Shown here in pieces: positions 1 to 5,298 of a stretch of 5,298 nt of DNA. The position numbers and the translations under genes are program-made. Under the pieces are notes generated by a model that was given only the letters and a program-made list of their open reading frames with translations, ran no database searches and was not told the origin of the DNA. How positions within the stretch are numbered: position 1 is the stretch's first letter; each line of letters opens with the position of its first letter. This stretch comes from Quisquiliibacterium sp. GTDB taxonomy: Bacteria > Pseudomonadota > Gammaproteobacteria > Burkholderiales > Burkholderiaceae_E. The DNA is taken from the NCBI GenBank assembly GCA_030830765.1, contig JAURMJ010000411.1, positions 1 through 5,298 of the forward strand. The letters are read 5' to 3'.

Positions 1-1
1 C

Positions 2-934
2 AGACGTCTTTTGGCAGGTGCGTCGATCGGTGCATGGCGTCTTGCTGCTGCCGCGCAGATCGATCCGCTGCCCGCGCTGGACCGACTCGAAGAGGCCTAT
101 CTTGAAGTGCAGCGGTATCCAGAGAAACCTGGGGCCAAGGTAGTCTCGCAAATCTGCCGATCAGTTGTACAGACGCTGACTGGTGGGCAGGACGATCAGT
201 TCATGGCGTCGATCGCGCCAGACCATGTATTGCAGATTGTGACGGCCCGTGGTCGAGAAGATGTCGGACGGTATGCCGAGCGCAGACGCTTTGCACTGGC
301 CGCGATCGACAACGCGCTTGGACGGGATCGGCTCGCCAAGCACCTGCAACGGGTACTGTTCTGCAGTCAGCTCTCAGGTCTACCCGAAGCAACAGCTCAA
401 GACCTGGCTTCGTCTGAATCCATGCTTCCGGATGCCTTCAATACCCATCGGGTCAAGCTGTCTGCATCAAATCTTGAAGATGCGCTGCTCGCCTCGGGAT
501 CAATCCCGTTGCTCGCCGACCCGGTTCGCACTCCATACGGGGCGCCGCAGGGTGCCTACTGGGATGGAGGGCTCATCGATTACCACCTTTACTGGCGATG
601 GCGTGCGCTCGACGGCATCGTGCTTTACCCCCATTTCACGTCCCAGGTGACCGCTGGCTGGCTGGACAAATTTCTGCCCTGGCGCAGACACGGCATCGGT
701 ATCAGGGGCCATGACTGGCTCGATAATGTGCTGCTGGTTGTTCCGTCGCAGCAGCTGCTTGCGCGGTTACCCAATGGCAAACTGCCGGACCGCAAGGATT
801 TTTATCGGTACGGCACAAATCATGATGCGCGCTTGCGAGACTGGCGACGCGCCATCCGCGAGTGCACGAGGATGGCCGATGAATTTTCAGCCTTCGTCAA
901 AAATCCGGATTCGGCAAAAATAGAAGCGCTCTGA
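2..934 (+). CDS. Patatin-like phospholipase family protein, 5'-truncated by window edge
   Basis: The reading frame is open from the first bases of the window (RRLLAGASIGAWR...), so the gene begins upstream and the TTG at 11 is not a credible start. The first visible residues contain the GASIG nucleophile elbow (G-x-S-x-G, Ser codon at 23-25). A second key motif, WDGG, lies at 560-571 with the Asp codon at 563-565. Ser plus the Asp of DG[GA] is the catalytic dyad of patatin lipid acyl hydrolases, so the enzyme should be an active serine esterase or phospholipase A acting on lipid acyl esters. What is missing is the N-terminal strand and the glycine-rich oxyanion segment. About 120 residues follow the DGG, including a Trp/Arg-rich stretch (GWLDKFLPWRRHG) that could touch membrane lipid; that role is inference. 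The gene ends at TGA 932-934 and converges on yciI with a 94-bp gap. Family call is firm; substrate and location are unknown. Confidence 0.9.
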   Translation, partial: RRLLAGASIGAWRLAAAAQIDPLPALDRLEEAYLEVQRYPEKPGAKVVSQICRSVVQTLTGGQDDQFMASIAPDHVLQIVTARGREDVGRYAERRRFALAAIDNALGRDRLAKHLQRVLFCSQLSGLPEATAQDLASSESMLPDAFNTHRVKLSASNLEDALLASGSIPLLADPVRTPYGAPQGAYWDGGLIDYHLYWRWRALDGIVLYPHFTSQVTAGWLDKFLPWRRHGIGIRGHDWLDNVLLVVPSQQLLARLPNGKLPDRKDFYRYGTNHDARLRDWRRAIRECTRMADEFSAFVKNPDSAKIEAL

Positions 935-1028
935 ACGCTGAACGCTCCCCAAACGCATGCCAGGCGAGTCTAAACAAGGCAGCCTCAATCGGTGCCGCAC
1001 GGAGCTTCGCCTGACACAGGCATTCACC

Positions 1029-1325
1029 TCAGAGCAGCGCCTTGCCGTCAAAAAAGCCTTTGCGCCAACGGGTCACCACGGTGCTGGAGAAAAGCCCGCC
1101 CTTCGTGAACGGATCTTCGGCAATGAATTGCTCGGCGACCGCCCGATCATCGGTATCCACAATCAGCAACCCGCCGCTTGCCGCCTGGCCAGCATCATCG
1201 AGGAGCGCGCCCCCAGCCAACAGCAGATCAAGCTTGGACTTGAGGTACGCGATATGTTCGGCACGCAGTTTCTCGCGCAGGGGACCGGCACCCGGTTTGT
1301 CGGTCGTCATAATCATGAACGGCAT
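1029..1325 (-). CDS. yciI: YciI family protein
   Basis: This encodes a 98-residue protein, the usual length for YciI (ferredoxin-like alpha/beta dimer, YCII domain). Visible family hallmarks are the N-terminal beta strand MPFMIMTTDKPG, the R-x-x-H motif (RAEH, His24), a glycine-rich central turn (LLAGGALLDD, residues 35-44), a second strand GGLLIVDTDD (51-60), and the signature AEDPF (69-73) followed by a Gly/Phe-rich end. YciI proteins resemble muconolactone isomerase-type folds and have a conserved His/Asp pocket, but their reaction is mostly undefined, so no function is assigned. The ATG at 1323-1325 is chosen because a strong Shine-Dalgarno sits 7 nt upstream and because the frame upstream (to 1394) encodes residues unlike the family. 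The stop is TGA at 1029-1031. It is co-directional with the upstream 5'-nucleotidase (119-bp gap), so it may have its own promoter or be read from that transcript. Confidence 0.9.
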   Translation of the reverse strand: MPFMIMTTDKPGAGPLREKLRAEHIAYLKSKLDLLLAGGALLDDAGQAASGGLLIVDTDDRAVAEQFIAEDPFTKGGLFSSTVVTRWRKGFFDGKALL

Positions 1326-1332
1326 TTTGGAA

Positions 1333-1339
1333 CTCCTCT
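1333..1339 (-). promoter_or_regulatory. Ribosome binding site of yciI
   Basis: The minus strand reads AGAGGAG here, a near-perfect anti-16S match, followed by 7 nt and then the ATG at 1325. This site decides the start codon in favour of the 98-residue product over the upstream in-frame start at 1394. Confidence 0.8.
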
Positions 1340-1444
1340 GGATTGAAGCGACCATCCTACGCGAAGCAGAGTATTGCTGATTGCATCGCTTCATCCAGGA
1401 GTTTCATCTGTCAATCCACTCGCAGATCACTGTGCATCCGGAGT

Positions 1445-2365
1445 TCACGTCTGCGGTGAATTAGCGACGCCAGCAAGCACATGCCCGGTCGGCCCGACCT
1501 TTGCAGCGGACTCGCAATGTCCAGTCTGATCGTCGAAATAGAAATCTGGCTCAAATTCACGCAGAAACGGTCCCTTGGACAGGCCACCCAGGAACATTGC
1601 CTCATCCACCTCGATTCCCCACTGCATCAATGTGCGGATGGCGCGTTCATGGGCCGGTGCACTACGGGCCGTCACCAGCGCAGTGCGTACGCGCATGCCA
1701 CTCGCAATGTGCCCCTCATGCAGTCGATGGAGCGCTTCGAGCAATGGTTTGAACGGGCCGGGTGGCAGAGGGCTGGCCGCATGCTCGACCTCGTACTGTT
1801 GAAAAGCATCCAACCCATCGCGCTGGAAAACACGCTCGGATTCATCTGAAAAAAGCACAGCATCGCCGTCAAAGGCAATCCGGATCTCGCCAGGATGCGA
1901 TTCGGATGCACGAACCGACTCGGGGAAAACCCGTGCGGCAGGAAATCCTGCTTCAAGTGCAGCACGCACATCTTCAGGATTGGCCGACAAAAACAAATTT
2001 GCCTTGAGCGGCGTCAGGTAAGGCCAGGGCGTGCGTCCACGGGTAAAAACACCACGCTCAAGCCGCAAACCACTTTGCTTTGCCGAACGGAACACTCTGA
2101 GCCCGCTGACCGGGTCATTGCGTGAGAGAACAACAACCTCGACCCGGCGCTGCTGCTCGGAGGTCTCGGGCGCATCAAAGGCCAGCAGCTTTCGGACCAG
2201 TGCATAGGCGACCCCCGGTTTTGCCGGCAGATCGAGCCGTTCGCGTTGAAGCGCCATATAGGCTGCGTCGTCATTGCGCTCAAAAACCTGATTTTCGGCC
2301 TCGAAGTCAAAGACCGCACGAGACGAAATCGCTACGACCAGCTTGCCTTCCAATGTGGGCGCCAT
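1445..2365 (-). CDS. Cytosolic 5'-nucleotidase (cN-I type, HAD fold)
   Basis: A 306-residue protein of the 5'-nucleotidase (NT5C1-like, PF06189) family, which hydrolyses nucleoside 5'-monophosphates to nucleoside and phosphate in the cytoplasm. Residues 8-20 (KLVVAISSRAVFD) and 77-92 (VVVLSRNDPVSGLRVF) match the family's N-terminal half. HAD-like catalytic elements then follow in order: motif I FDGDAVLF with Asp166/Asp168, motif II VTARS around Thr232, motif III Lys264 in GGLSKGPFL, and motif IV DFYFDDQTGHC with Asp278/Asp279. All expected catalytic acids are present, so the enzyme should be active. The ATG at 2363-2365 is chosen because the protein then starts just before the conserved first strand. 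A longer GTG start (2443) would run translation through a terminator hairpin. The ribosome site is poor: GGAAAGG lies 15 nt from the ATG. It sits directly downstream of dctM and its terminator. Substrate preference (AMP, IMP or other) cannot be read from the sequence. Confidence 0.88.
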   Translation of the reverse strand: MAPTLEGKLVVAISSRAVFDFEAENQVFERNDDAAYMALQRERLDLPAKPGVAYALVRKLLAFDAPETSEQQRRVEVVVLSRNDPVSGLRVFRSAKQSGLRLERGVFTRGRTPWPYLTPLKANLFLSANPEDVRAALEAGFPAARVFPESVRASESHPGEIRIAFDGDAVLFSDESERVFQRDGLDAFQQYEVEHAASPLPPGPFKPLLEALHRLHEGHIASGMRVRTALVTARSAPAHERAIRTLMQWGIEVDEAMFLGGLSKGPFLREFEPDFYFDDQTGHCESAAKVGPTGHVLAGVANSPQT

Positions 2366-2387
2366 GTTCGTTACCAATCGCCTTTCC

Positions 2388-2417
2388 AAAGAAAAGTGGC
2401 CCCAAACGGGGCCACTT
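2388..2417 (-). terminator. Rho-independent terminator of the TRAP transporter operon
   Basis: A perfect 10-bp inverted repeat (AAGTGGCCCC at 2394-2403, GGGGCCACTT at 2408-2417) encloses a 4-nt loop. Read on the minus strand the stem is followed by TTTTCTTT, whose first Ts overlap the stem base. This is a classic intrinsic terminator placed 41 nt after the dctM stop, so it should end the dctPQM transcript. It lies 28 nt upstream of the 5'-nucleotidase ATG and must therefore limit or condition read-through into that gene. Confidence 0.88.
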
Positions 2418-2426
2418 CCTGAAACC

Positions 2427-2449
2427 AGGCTGGCAAAATGCACCAGCCT
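2427..2449 (-). other. Stem-loop between the dctM stop and the operon terminator
   Basis: A perfect 7-bp inverted repeat (AGGCTGG at 2427-2433, CCAGCCT at 2443-2449) has a 9-nt loop. On the minus strand it begins 9 nt after the dctM stop codon. It is followed by GGTTTCAGG rather than a true U-run, so alone it would be a weak terminator. It may be an accessory hairpin in tandem with the strong terminator 9 nt further on, or a 3'-end stabiliser. The function is inference. Confidence 0.5.
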
Positions 2450-2458
2450 CGGGCAGCC

Positions 2459-3844
2459 TCAGTCGAGCAGCCCCATGCTACGCGGCAGGTACAACACCAG
2501 ATCCGGGTAGACGATACACAGGAATACCGCGAACAACTGTATCAGCACGAAAGGAATAATGCCGCGGTAGATGTGACCCATTGTGATGTCCTTGGGCACG
2601 GTCCCCTTCATGTAGAACAGCGCAAAGCCGAAGGGTGGCGTCAGGAAGGCAGACTGCATGTTCGTGGCCAGCAGGATCGAGAACCACAGCAGAACCGGCT
2701 GCCCGGACTGGACCGCCGAACCGAAGTCCAGCTTGCCGAGAATCGGGCCGAACACCGGGATCACGATCAGGCAGATCTCAATCCAGTCAAAGAAAAAGCC
2801 CATCACAAACACCAGCGCCATCACAAAGGCGAGCACCTCCCAACCCGTGTTCAGTCCCATAGCCTCCAGCAGTTCGACGACGACATCATCACCGCCGAGC
2901 GCACGGAACACGTAGGAGAACATCGTCGCGCCGAAGATGATGAAGAACACCATCGCATTGGTCAGTGCCGACGAATGCATGACCTCCTTGAACACCTTCA
3001 TGGTGAGCTGCTTGTTGGCCCAGGCGAGAATAATCGCACCCAAGGCTCCGACACCCGAGGCTTCCGTGGGCGTCGCCCAGCCAGCAAAGATCGAACCAAG
3101 AACCAATCCAATCAGAAAGGCTGGTGGCACGAAACTCCGGAAAACCATCTTCCAGAGTTCAAGCTTGGTCGACGGCCCGTCTTCCGTACCCAGCGACGGC
3201 GCGAGGTTCGGTTTCAGCTTGGCCAGCACCATGATGTAGACAACATACAGCACGCTGAGCAACGCCCCGGGGATCACAGCTCCCATGAACAGGGCGCCGA
3301 CCGACAAACCGATCAAGTCCCCCATGATCACCAGCATGATGCTGGGAGGAATCAGGATGCCAAGCGTCCCGGCAGAAGCGATCACGCCGACCGACAATTC
3401 CTTGCTGTACTGTCGCTCCATCATCGCGGGCAGAGCGATCAGGGTCAACATCACAACCGATGCACCAACGATTCCGGTAGTAGCCGCCATCACAGTACCA
3501 AGTACCGTCACAGAAATGGCCAGCCCCCCCGGAACCCGTCGAAGCAGTACCTGCAGGGTGTAGAGCAGATCCTCGGCGACACGGCTCTTTTCAAGCATCG
3601 TGCCCATGAAGATGAACATCGGAATCGCGACCAGAACCTGGTTGGATACTGCCTGCCCATAAAGGCGCGGAAGCAGATTGGCAAACTGCACGATGTTGAA
3701 TACGCCTTCGTAGTAACCCAGCAGTCCGAAGAACACGCCGCAAGCGCCCAGCCGGAAGGCTACCGGGTAGCCAATGAACATGAACGCAATCAGCGCGAAG
3801 AACATGACCACCGCCAGGTGGTCGACAATGTAATCAGGAAACAT
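2459..3844 (-). CDS. dctM: TRAP transporter large permease subunit DctM
   Basis: A 461-residue, very hydrophobic inner-membrane protein with about twelve membrane segments by eye. It is the ion-coupled transport subunit that takes the solute delivered by DctP. DctM-family hallmarks appear in order: GYPVAFRLG (25-33), ATTGIVGASV (121-130), GTLGILIPPSIMLVIMG (159-175), GWATPTEASGVGALGA (255-270) and a late TPPFGFALFYMKG stretch (402-414). At 461 residues with a longer central loop (about 210-232), it fits the larger permease type that pairs with TakP/FcbT-like receptors rather than the roughly 425-residue DctM of C4-dicarboxylate systems. The ATG at 3842-3844 has GGAG 8 nt upstream (3853-3856). 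It begins 15 nt after the dctQ stop, which indicates one transcript and probable translational coupling. The stop is TGA at 2459-2461, followed by two hairpins. Confidence 0.96.
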   Translation of the reverse strand: MFPDYIVDHLAVVMFFALIAFMFIGYPVAFRLGACGVFFGLLGYYEGVFNIVQFANLLPRLYGQAVSNQVLVAIPMFIFMGTMLEKSRVAEDLLYTLQVLLRRVPGGLAISVTVLGTVMAATTGIVGASVVMLTLIALPAMMERQYSKELSVGVIASAGTLGILIPPSIMLVIMGDLIGLSVGALFMGAVIPGALLSVLYVVYIMVLAKLKPNLAPSLGTEDGPSTKLELWKMVFRSFVPPAFLIGLVLGSIFAGWATPTEASGVGALGAIILAWANKQLTMKVFKEVMHSSALTNAMVFFIIFGATMFSYVFRALGGDDVVVELLEAMGLNTGWEVLAFVMALVFVMGFFFDWIEICLIVIPVFGPILGKLDFGSAVQSGQPVLLWFSILLATNMQSAFLTPPFGFALFYMKGTVPKDITMGHIYRGIIPFVLIQLFAVFLCIVYPDLVLYLPRSMGLLD

Positions 3845-3859
3845 CAGGCAGTCTCCGCG

Positions 3860-4423
3860 TCAGTGTGAGGATGCCAACGGCACCGAAGTGCTCTTGGCCA
3901 GTTCAGGCGGTCCGAACAGCACGACCACACAACGCGAGGCTACGGACAGCACCGCAAGCGCGACGCTCGCCATCCCGTAGAACATGAAGAACTTGACGAT
4001 CCAGCGCCAGGCCAACCCGTTGGGCGTGTCCGAACTCTCGTTTTGCTGGTAGGACACCATAAAGAAATCAAGCGCATAAGGCACGGCAACTACAAGATAC
4101 GGCGTCGCGAAAACCAGACAGCCGATCAGCTCCAGCCAGACCTTCTTCCGATAGGACAAGCCGCCCACAAAAACGTCGATGCGCACGTGCGTATTTTTGA
4201 TGTACGCGTAACCGATCCAAGTCGTAAACAGGAAGGCGTGGATATGCCACTCAAGCTCCTGCAAGCGGGTTGAACCGAACATCGGCAGCTGGAATCCGAC
4301 TTTGCGTGTGATCACATCGAAGGTGATCACCGTAATGCAGGCAACGAACATCCAGGAAAACAAAAGTGCGACACGCTCTAAAACAGCGTCAATCGCACTG
4401 CTCAATCGGACCAGAAAAATCAT
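3860..4423 (-). CDS. dctQ: TRAP transporter small permease subunit DctQ
   Basis: A 187-residue inner-membrane protein with four hydrophobic segments (about 16-38, 60-76, 97-121 and 142-170), as expected for DctQ, the small scaffold subunit that associates with DctM. Recognisable family blocks are QELEWHIHAFLF (55-66), the HVRIDVF loop (79-85) and SSDTPNGLAWRW (130-141), the last typical of the FcbT2-like branch. The ATG at 4421-4423 has GGAG 8 nt upstream (4432-4435). The gene lies 152 nt after dctP, a gap filled with RNA or DNA structures, and 15 nt before dctM. A polar tail of about 16 residues ends the protein. The substrate is not determined by this subunit. Confidence 0.94.
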   Translation of the reverse strand: MIFLVRLSSAIDAVLERVALLFSWMFVACITVITFDVITRKVGFQLPMFGSTRLQELEWHIHAFLFTTWIGYAYIKNTHVRIDVFVGGLSYRKKVWLELIGCLVFATPYLVVAVPYALDFFMVSYQQNESSDTPNGLAWRWIVKFFMFYGMASVALAVLSVASRCVVVLFGPPELAKSTSVPLASSH

Positions 4424-4496
4424 GGTTCGGACTCCAAAGGCCAGCCGCTTAGAAATCCTGACGAAAGACTGTCAGCAGCGAGTTCACCAACTCAAC

Positions 4497-4532
4497 AATG
4501 GCGCCATTCCCAGTGACAGAAATGGCGCCATT
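4497..4532. repeat. Twin 12-bp perfect palindromes in the dctP-dctQ gap
   Basis: AATGGCGCCATT occurs at 4497-4508 and again at 4521-4532, separated by 12 nt (centres 24 bp apart). Each copy is its own reverse complement; the second extends to a 14-bp palindrome (4520-4533). In RNA either copy can fold alone, or the two can pair as a 12-bp stem with a 12-nt loop. The minus-strand sequence after the stem (GTTGAGTTGG) lacks a U-run, so it is not a standard terminator. Possible roles are an mRNA stability or attenuation element that favours dctP over dctQM, or a double operator. The repeat is seen directly; the role is inference. Confidence 0.8.
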
Positions 4533-4543
4533 TTCACAAAGAG

Positions 4544-4566
4544 GGCCCGAATTTGCGATTCAGGCC
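4544..4566 (-). other. Stem-loop just downstream of dctP
   Basis: On the minus strand GGCCTGAAT pairs with ATTCGGGCC (9 bp including one U-G wobble) around a 5-nt CGCAA loop. It begins 9 nt after the dctP stop codon and is followed by CTCTTTGTG, a weak U-rich run. It could act as a leaky terminator or as a barrier to 3' exonucleases that protects the dctP message, a pattern known for binding-protein genes in transport operons. The function is inference. Confidence 0.55.
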
Positions 4567-4575
4567 AGACTCGGT

Positions 4576-5298
4576 TTATTGCAGATAGCCGAGATCCTTC
4601 CAAAGCGAATACTCTTTACGGAAGGCGGTATAGGAGTCCCAAGCCTTTTTAAACTCTGGGCTCTTGGCGATCTGCTCTTGAGCAACTTCGTTCCAGGCCT
4701 TCTCGAACGCATCGAGCATTTCCTTGGGCCAGCGATGCAGCGTCACACCCTTAGCCTTCATTTCGGCCAGCGGCTTGCCCTGACCTGCCTCACCCTCAGC
4801 GAACTGCTGCAGCATCAGTGCGTCACAGGCGTTTTCGATGATTGCTTTTTGAGCAGCACTGAACTCAGCCCACTTCTTCTTCGAGATGATCAGTTCGTTG
4901 ATCGTGGTCTGTTGATGCCAGCCCGGGAAATAGTAGTGCTTGGCCACCTGGTGGAAGCCCAGCGTCAGATCCATCATCGGCATCGAGAATTCGGTCGCAT
5001 CGATCGTGCCAAGCTGCAGTGCCTGGAAGATCTCGCCAGCCTGCAGCAGCTGTGTGGAAACACCAAGCTTCTGCATCACGTTGGCACCCAGACCGAAGAA
5101 ACGCATCTTCAGGCCTTTGAGGTCTTCCACCGATTTGATTTCCTTGCGGAACCAGCCTGAAGCCTCCGGCGAGATCAGTCCACAGGGGATCACCTCGACG
5201 TTGTACTTGGCGTGCAGTTCCTTCATCAGCTTGGTACCACCGCCATGCTTCATCCAACCCATGTATTCGCCAGCGCCAGGACCAAACGGCACTGAGGC
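4576..5298 (-). CDS. dctP: TRAP transporter periplasmic solute-binding protein DctP, N-terminus cut by window edge
   Basis: The frame is open to the window end (ASVPFGPGAGEYMGW...), so the GTG at 5292 is not the start. About 240 C-terminal residues are visible of a family normally around 360-370 residues long; the signal peptide and first lobe lie outside. DctP-family blocks, numbered from the codon at 5292, are GWFRKEI (46-52), LKGLKMRFFG (58-67) with Arg64 as the likely carboxylate-binding arginine, GEIFQALQLGTIDATEF (86-102), and HYYFPGWHQQ (119-128). The pattern GTIDA-x-E followed by YYxPGW belongs to the TakP/FcbT1-like group, which binds keto acids and other organic acids. TakP-type receptors usually have Trp after that Glu, but here it is Phe102, so the exact ligand is open. 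The stop is TAA at 4576-4578. It is first in the dctPQM order, followed by a stem-loop and twin palindromes before dctQ. Confidence 0.94.
   Translation of the reverse strand, partial: ASVPFGPGAGEYMGWMKHGGGTKLMKELHAKYNVEVIPCGLISPEASGWFRKEIKSVEDLKGLKMRFFGLGANVMQKLGVSTQLLQAGEIFQALQLGTIDATEFSMPMMDLTLGFHQVAKHYYFPGWHQQTTINELIISKKKWAEFSAAQKAIIENACDALMLQQFAEGEAGQGKPLAEMKAKGVTLHRWPKEMLDAFEKAWNEVAQEQIAKSPEFKKAWDSYTAFRKEYSLWKDLGYLQ

Noticed and set aside
961..1021. Inverted repeats in the convergent patatin-yciI gap (GCCTG-ACA-CAGGC at 1009-1021; CAGGCGA at 961-967 with TCGCCTG at 1007-1013)
   Set aside because: The stems are short, or the loop is very long (39 nt), and no T-run follows on either strand, so I cannot call a bidirectional terminator.
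1357..1407. A 16-codon mini-ORF (MKLLDEAMQSAILCFA) on the minus strand upstream of yciI
   Set aside because: There is no Shine-Dalgarno before its ATG, no codon run suggesting attenuation and no nearby terminator-type hairpin. Its length is expected by chance.
1386..1414. Possible sigma-70 promoter for yciI: TTGACA on the minus strand at 1409-1414
   Set aside because: The -35 hexamer is perfect, but at a 17-nt spacing the -10 would be AAGCGA, a poor match, and 16- or 18-nt spacings are no better.
2366..2443. Longer 5'-nucleotidase start at GTG 2443, giving 26 extra residues
   Set aside because: The extra residues are encoded by the terminator hairpin region and do not resemble the family N-terminus; the ATG at 2365 fits the family length.
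2438..3868. A 476-codon open frame on the + strand opposite dctM
   Set aside because: It is in exact codon register with dctM, so each codon is the reverse complement of a dctM codon. It stays open only because dctM uses no TTA, CTA or TCA codons. The translation is a non-globular mix of His, Gln, Arg, Asp and Glu, as expected from complementing hydrophobic codons. dctM carries all the family motifs.
4458..4475. CTGAC/GTCAG 5-bp hairpin before dctQ
   Set aside because: A 5-bp stem with an 8-nt loop is too weak to call without conservation data.

Overview
The window looks like ordinary chromosomal DNA from a moderately GC-rich Gram-negative proteobacterium. My best guess is a betaproteobacterium (Rhodocyclales or Burkholderiales type), judged from codon use and the style of the TRAP, YciI and patatin proteins. 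No 16S rRNA or other taxonomic marker is present, so this is inference. Six protein genes are visible, two of them cut by the window edges. I see no tRNA, rRNA, CRISPR array, insertion sequence or phage gene.

Layout. At the left edge, on the + strand, is the C-terminal part of a patatin-like phospholipase (2-934). It converges on a minus-strand yciI-type gene (1029-1325). All the remaining genes also lie on the minus strand. These are a cytosolic 5'-nucleotidase of the cN-I/HAD type (1445-2365) and a complete small-plus-large TRAP permease pair, dctQ (3860-4423) and dctM (2459-3844). Upstream of them is the 3' two-thirds of the gene for the matching periplasmic binding protein, dctP (4576-5298), which runs off the right edge. 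The order of transcription is dctP -> dctQ -> dctM -> (terminator) -> 5'-nucleotidase -> yciI.

How the genes work together. dctP, dctQ and dctM encode the three parts of one TRAP transporter: a periplasmic solute receptor, a small four-helix membrane subunit and a large transport subunit. Such transporters take up organic acids, driven by a sodium (or proton) gradient. The DctP, DctQ and large DctM resemble the TakP/FcbT ('mannitol/chloroaromatic', alpha-keto acid) branch; the actual substrate cannot be read from the sequence. The nucleotidase, YciI and patatin proteins show no obvious pathway link to the transporter.

The most interesting content is non-coding. The dctP-dctQ gap holds a stem-loop 9 nt after the dctP stop and then two identical 12-bp perfect palindromes. 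The end of dctM is followed by two tandem hairpins, the second a clear intrinsic terminator, only 28 nt before the nucleotidase start. Both arrangements suggest control of the relative expression of neighbouring genes. I found no convincing new biological system here.
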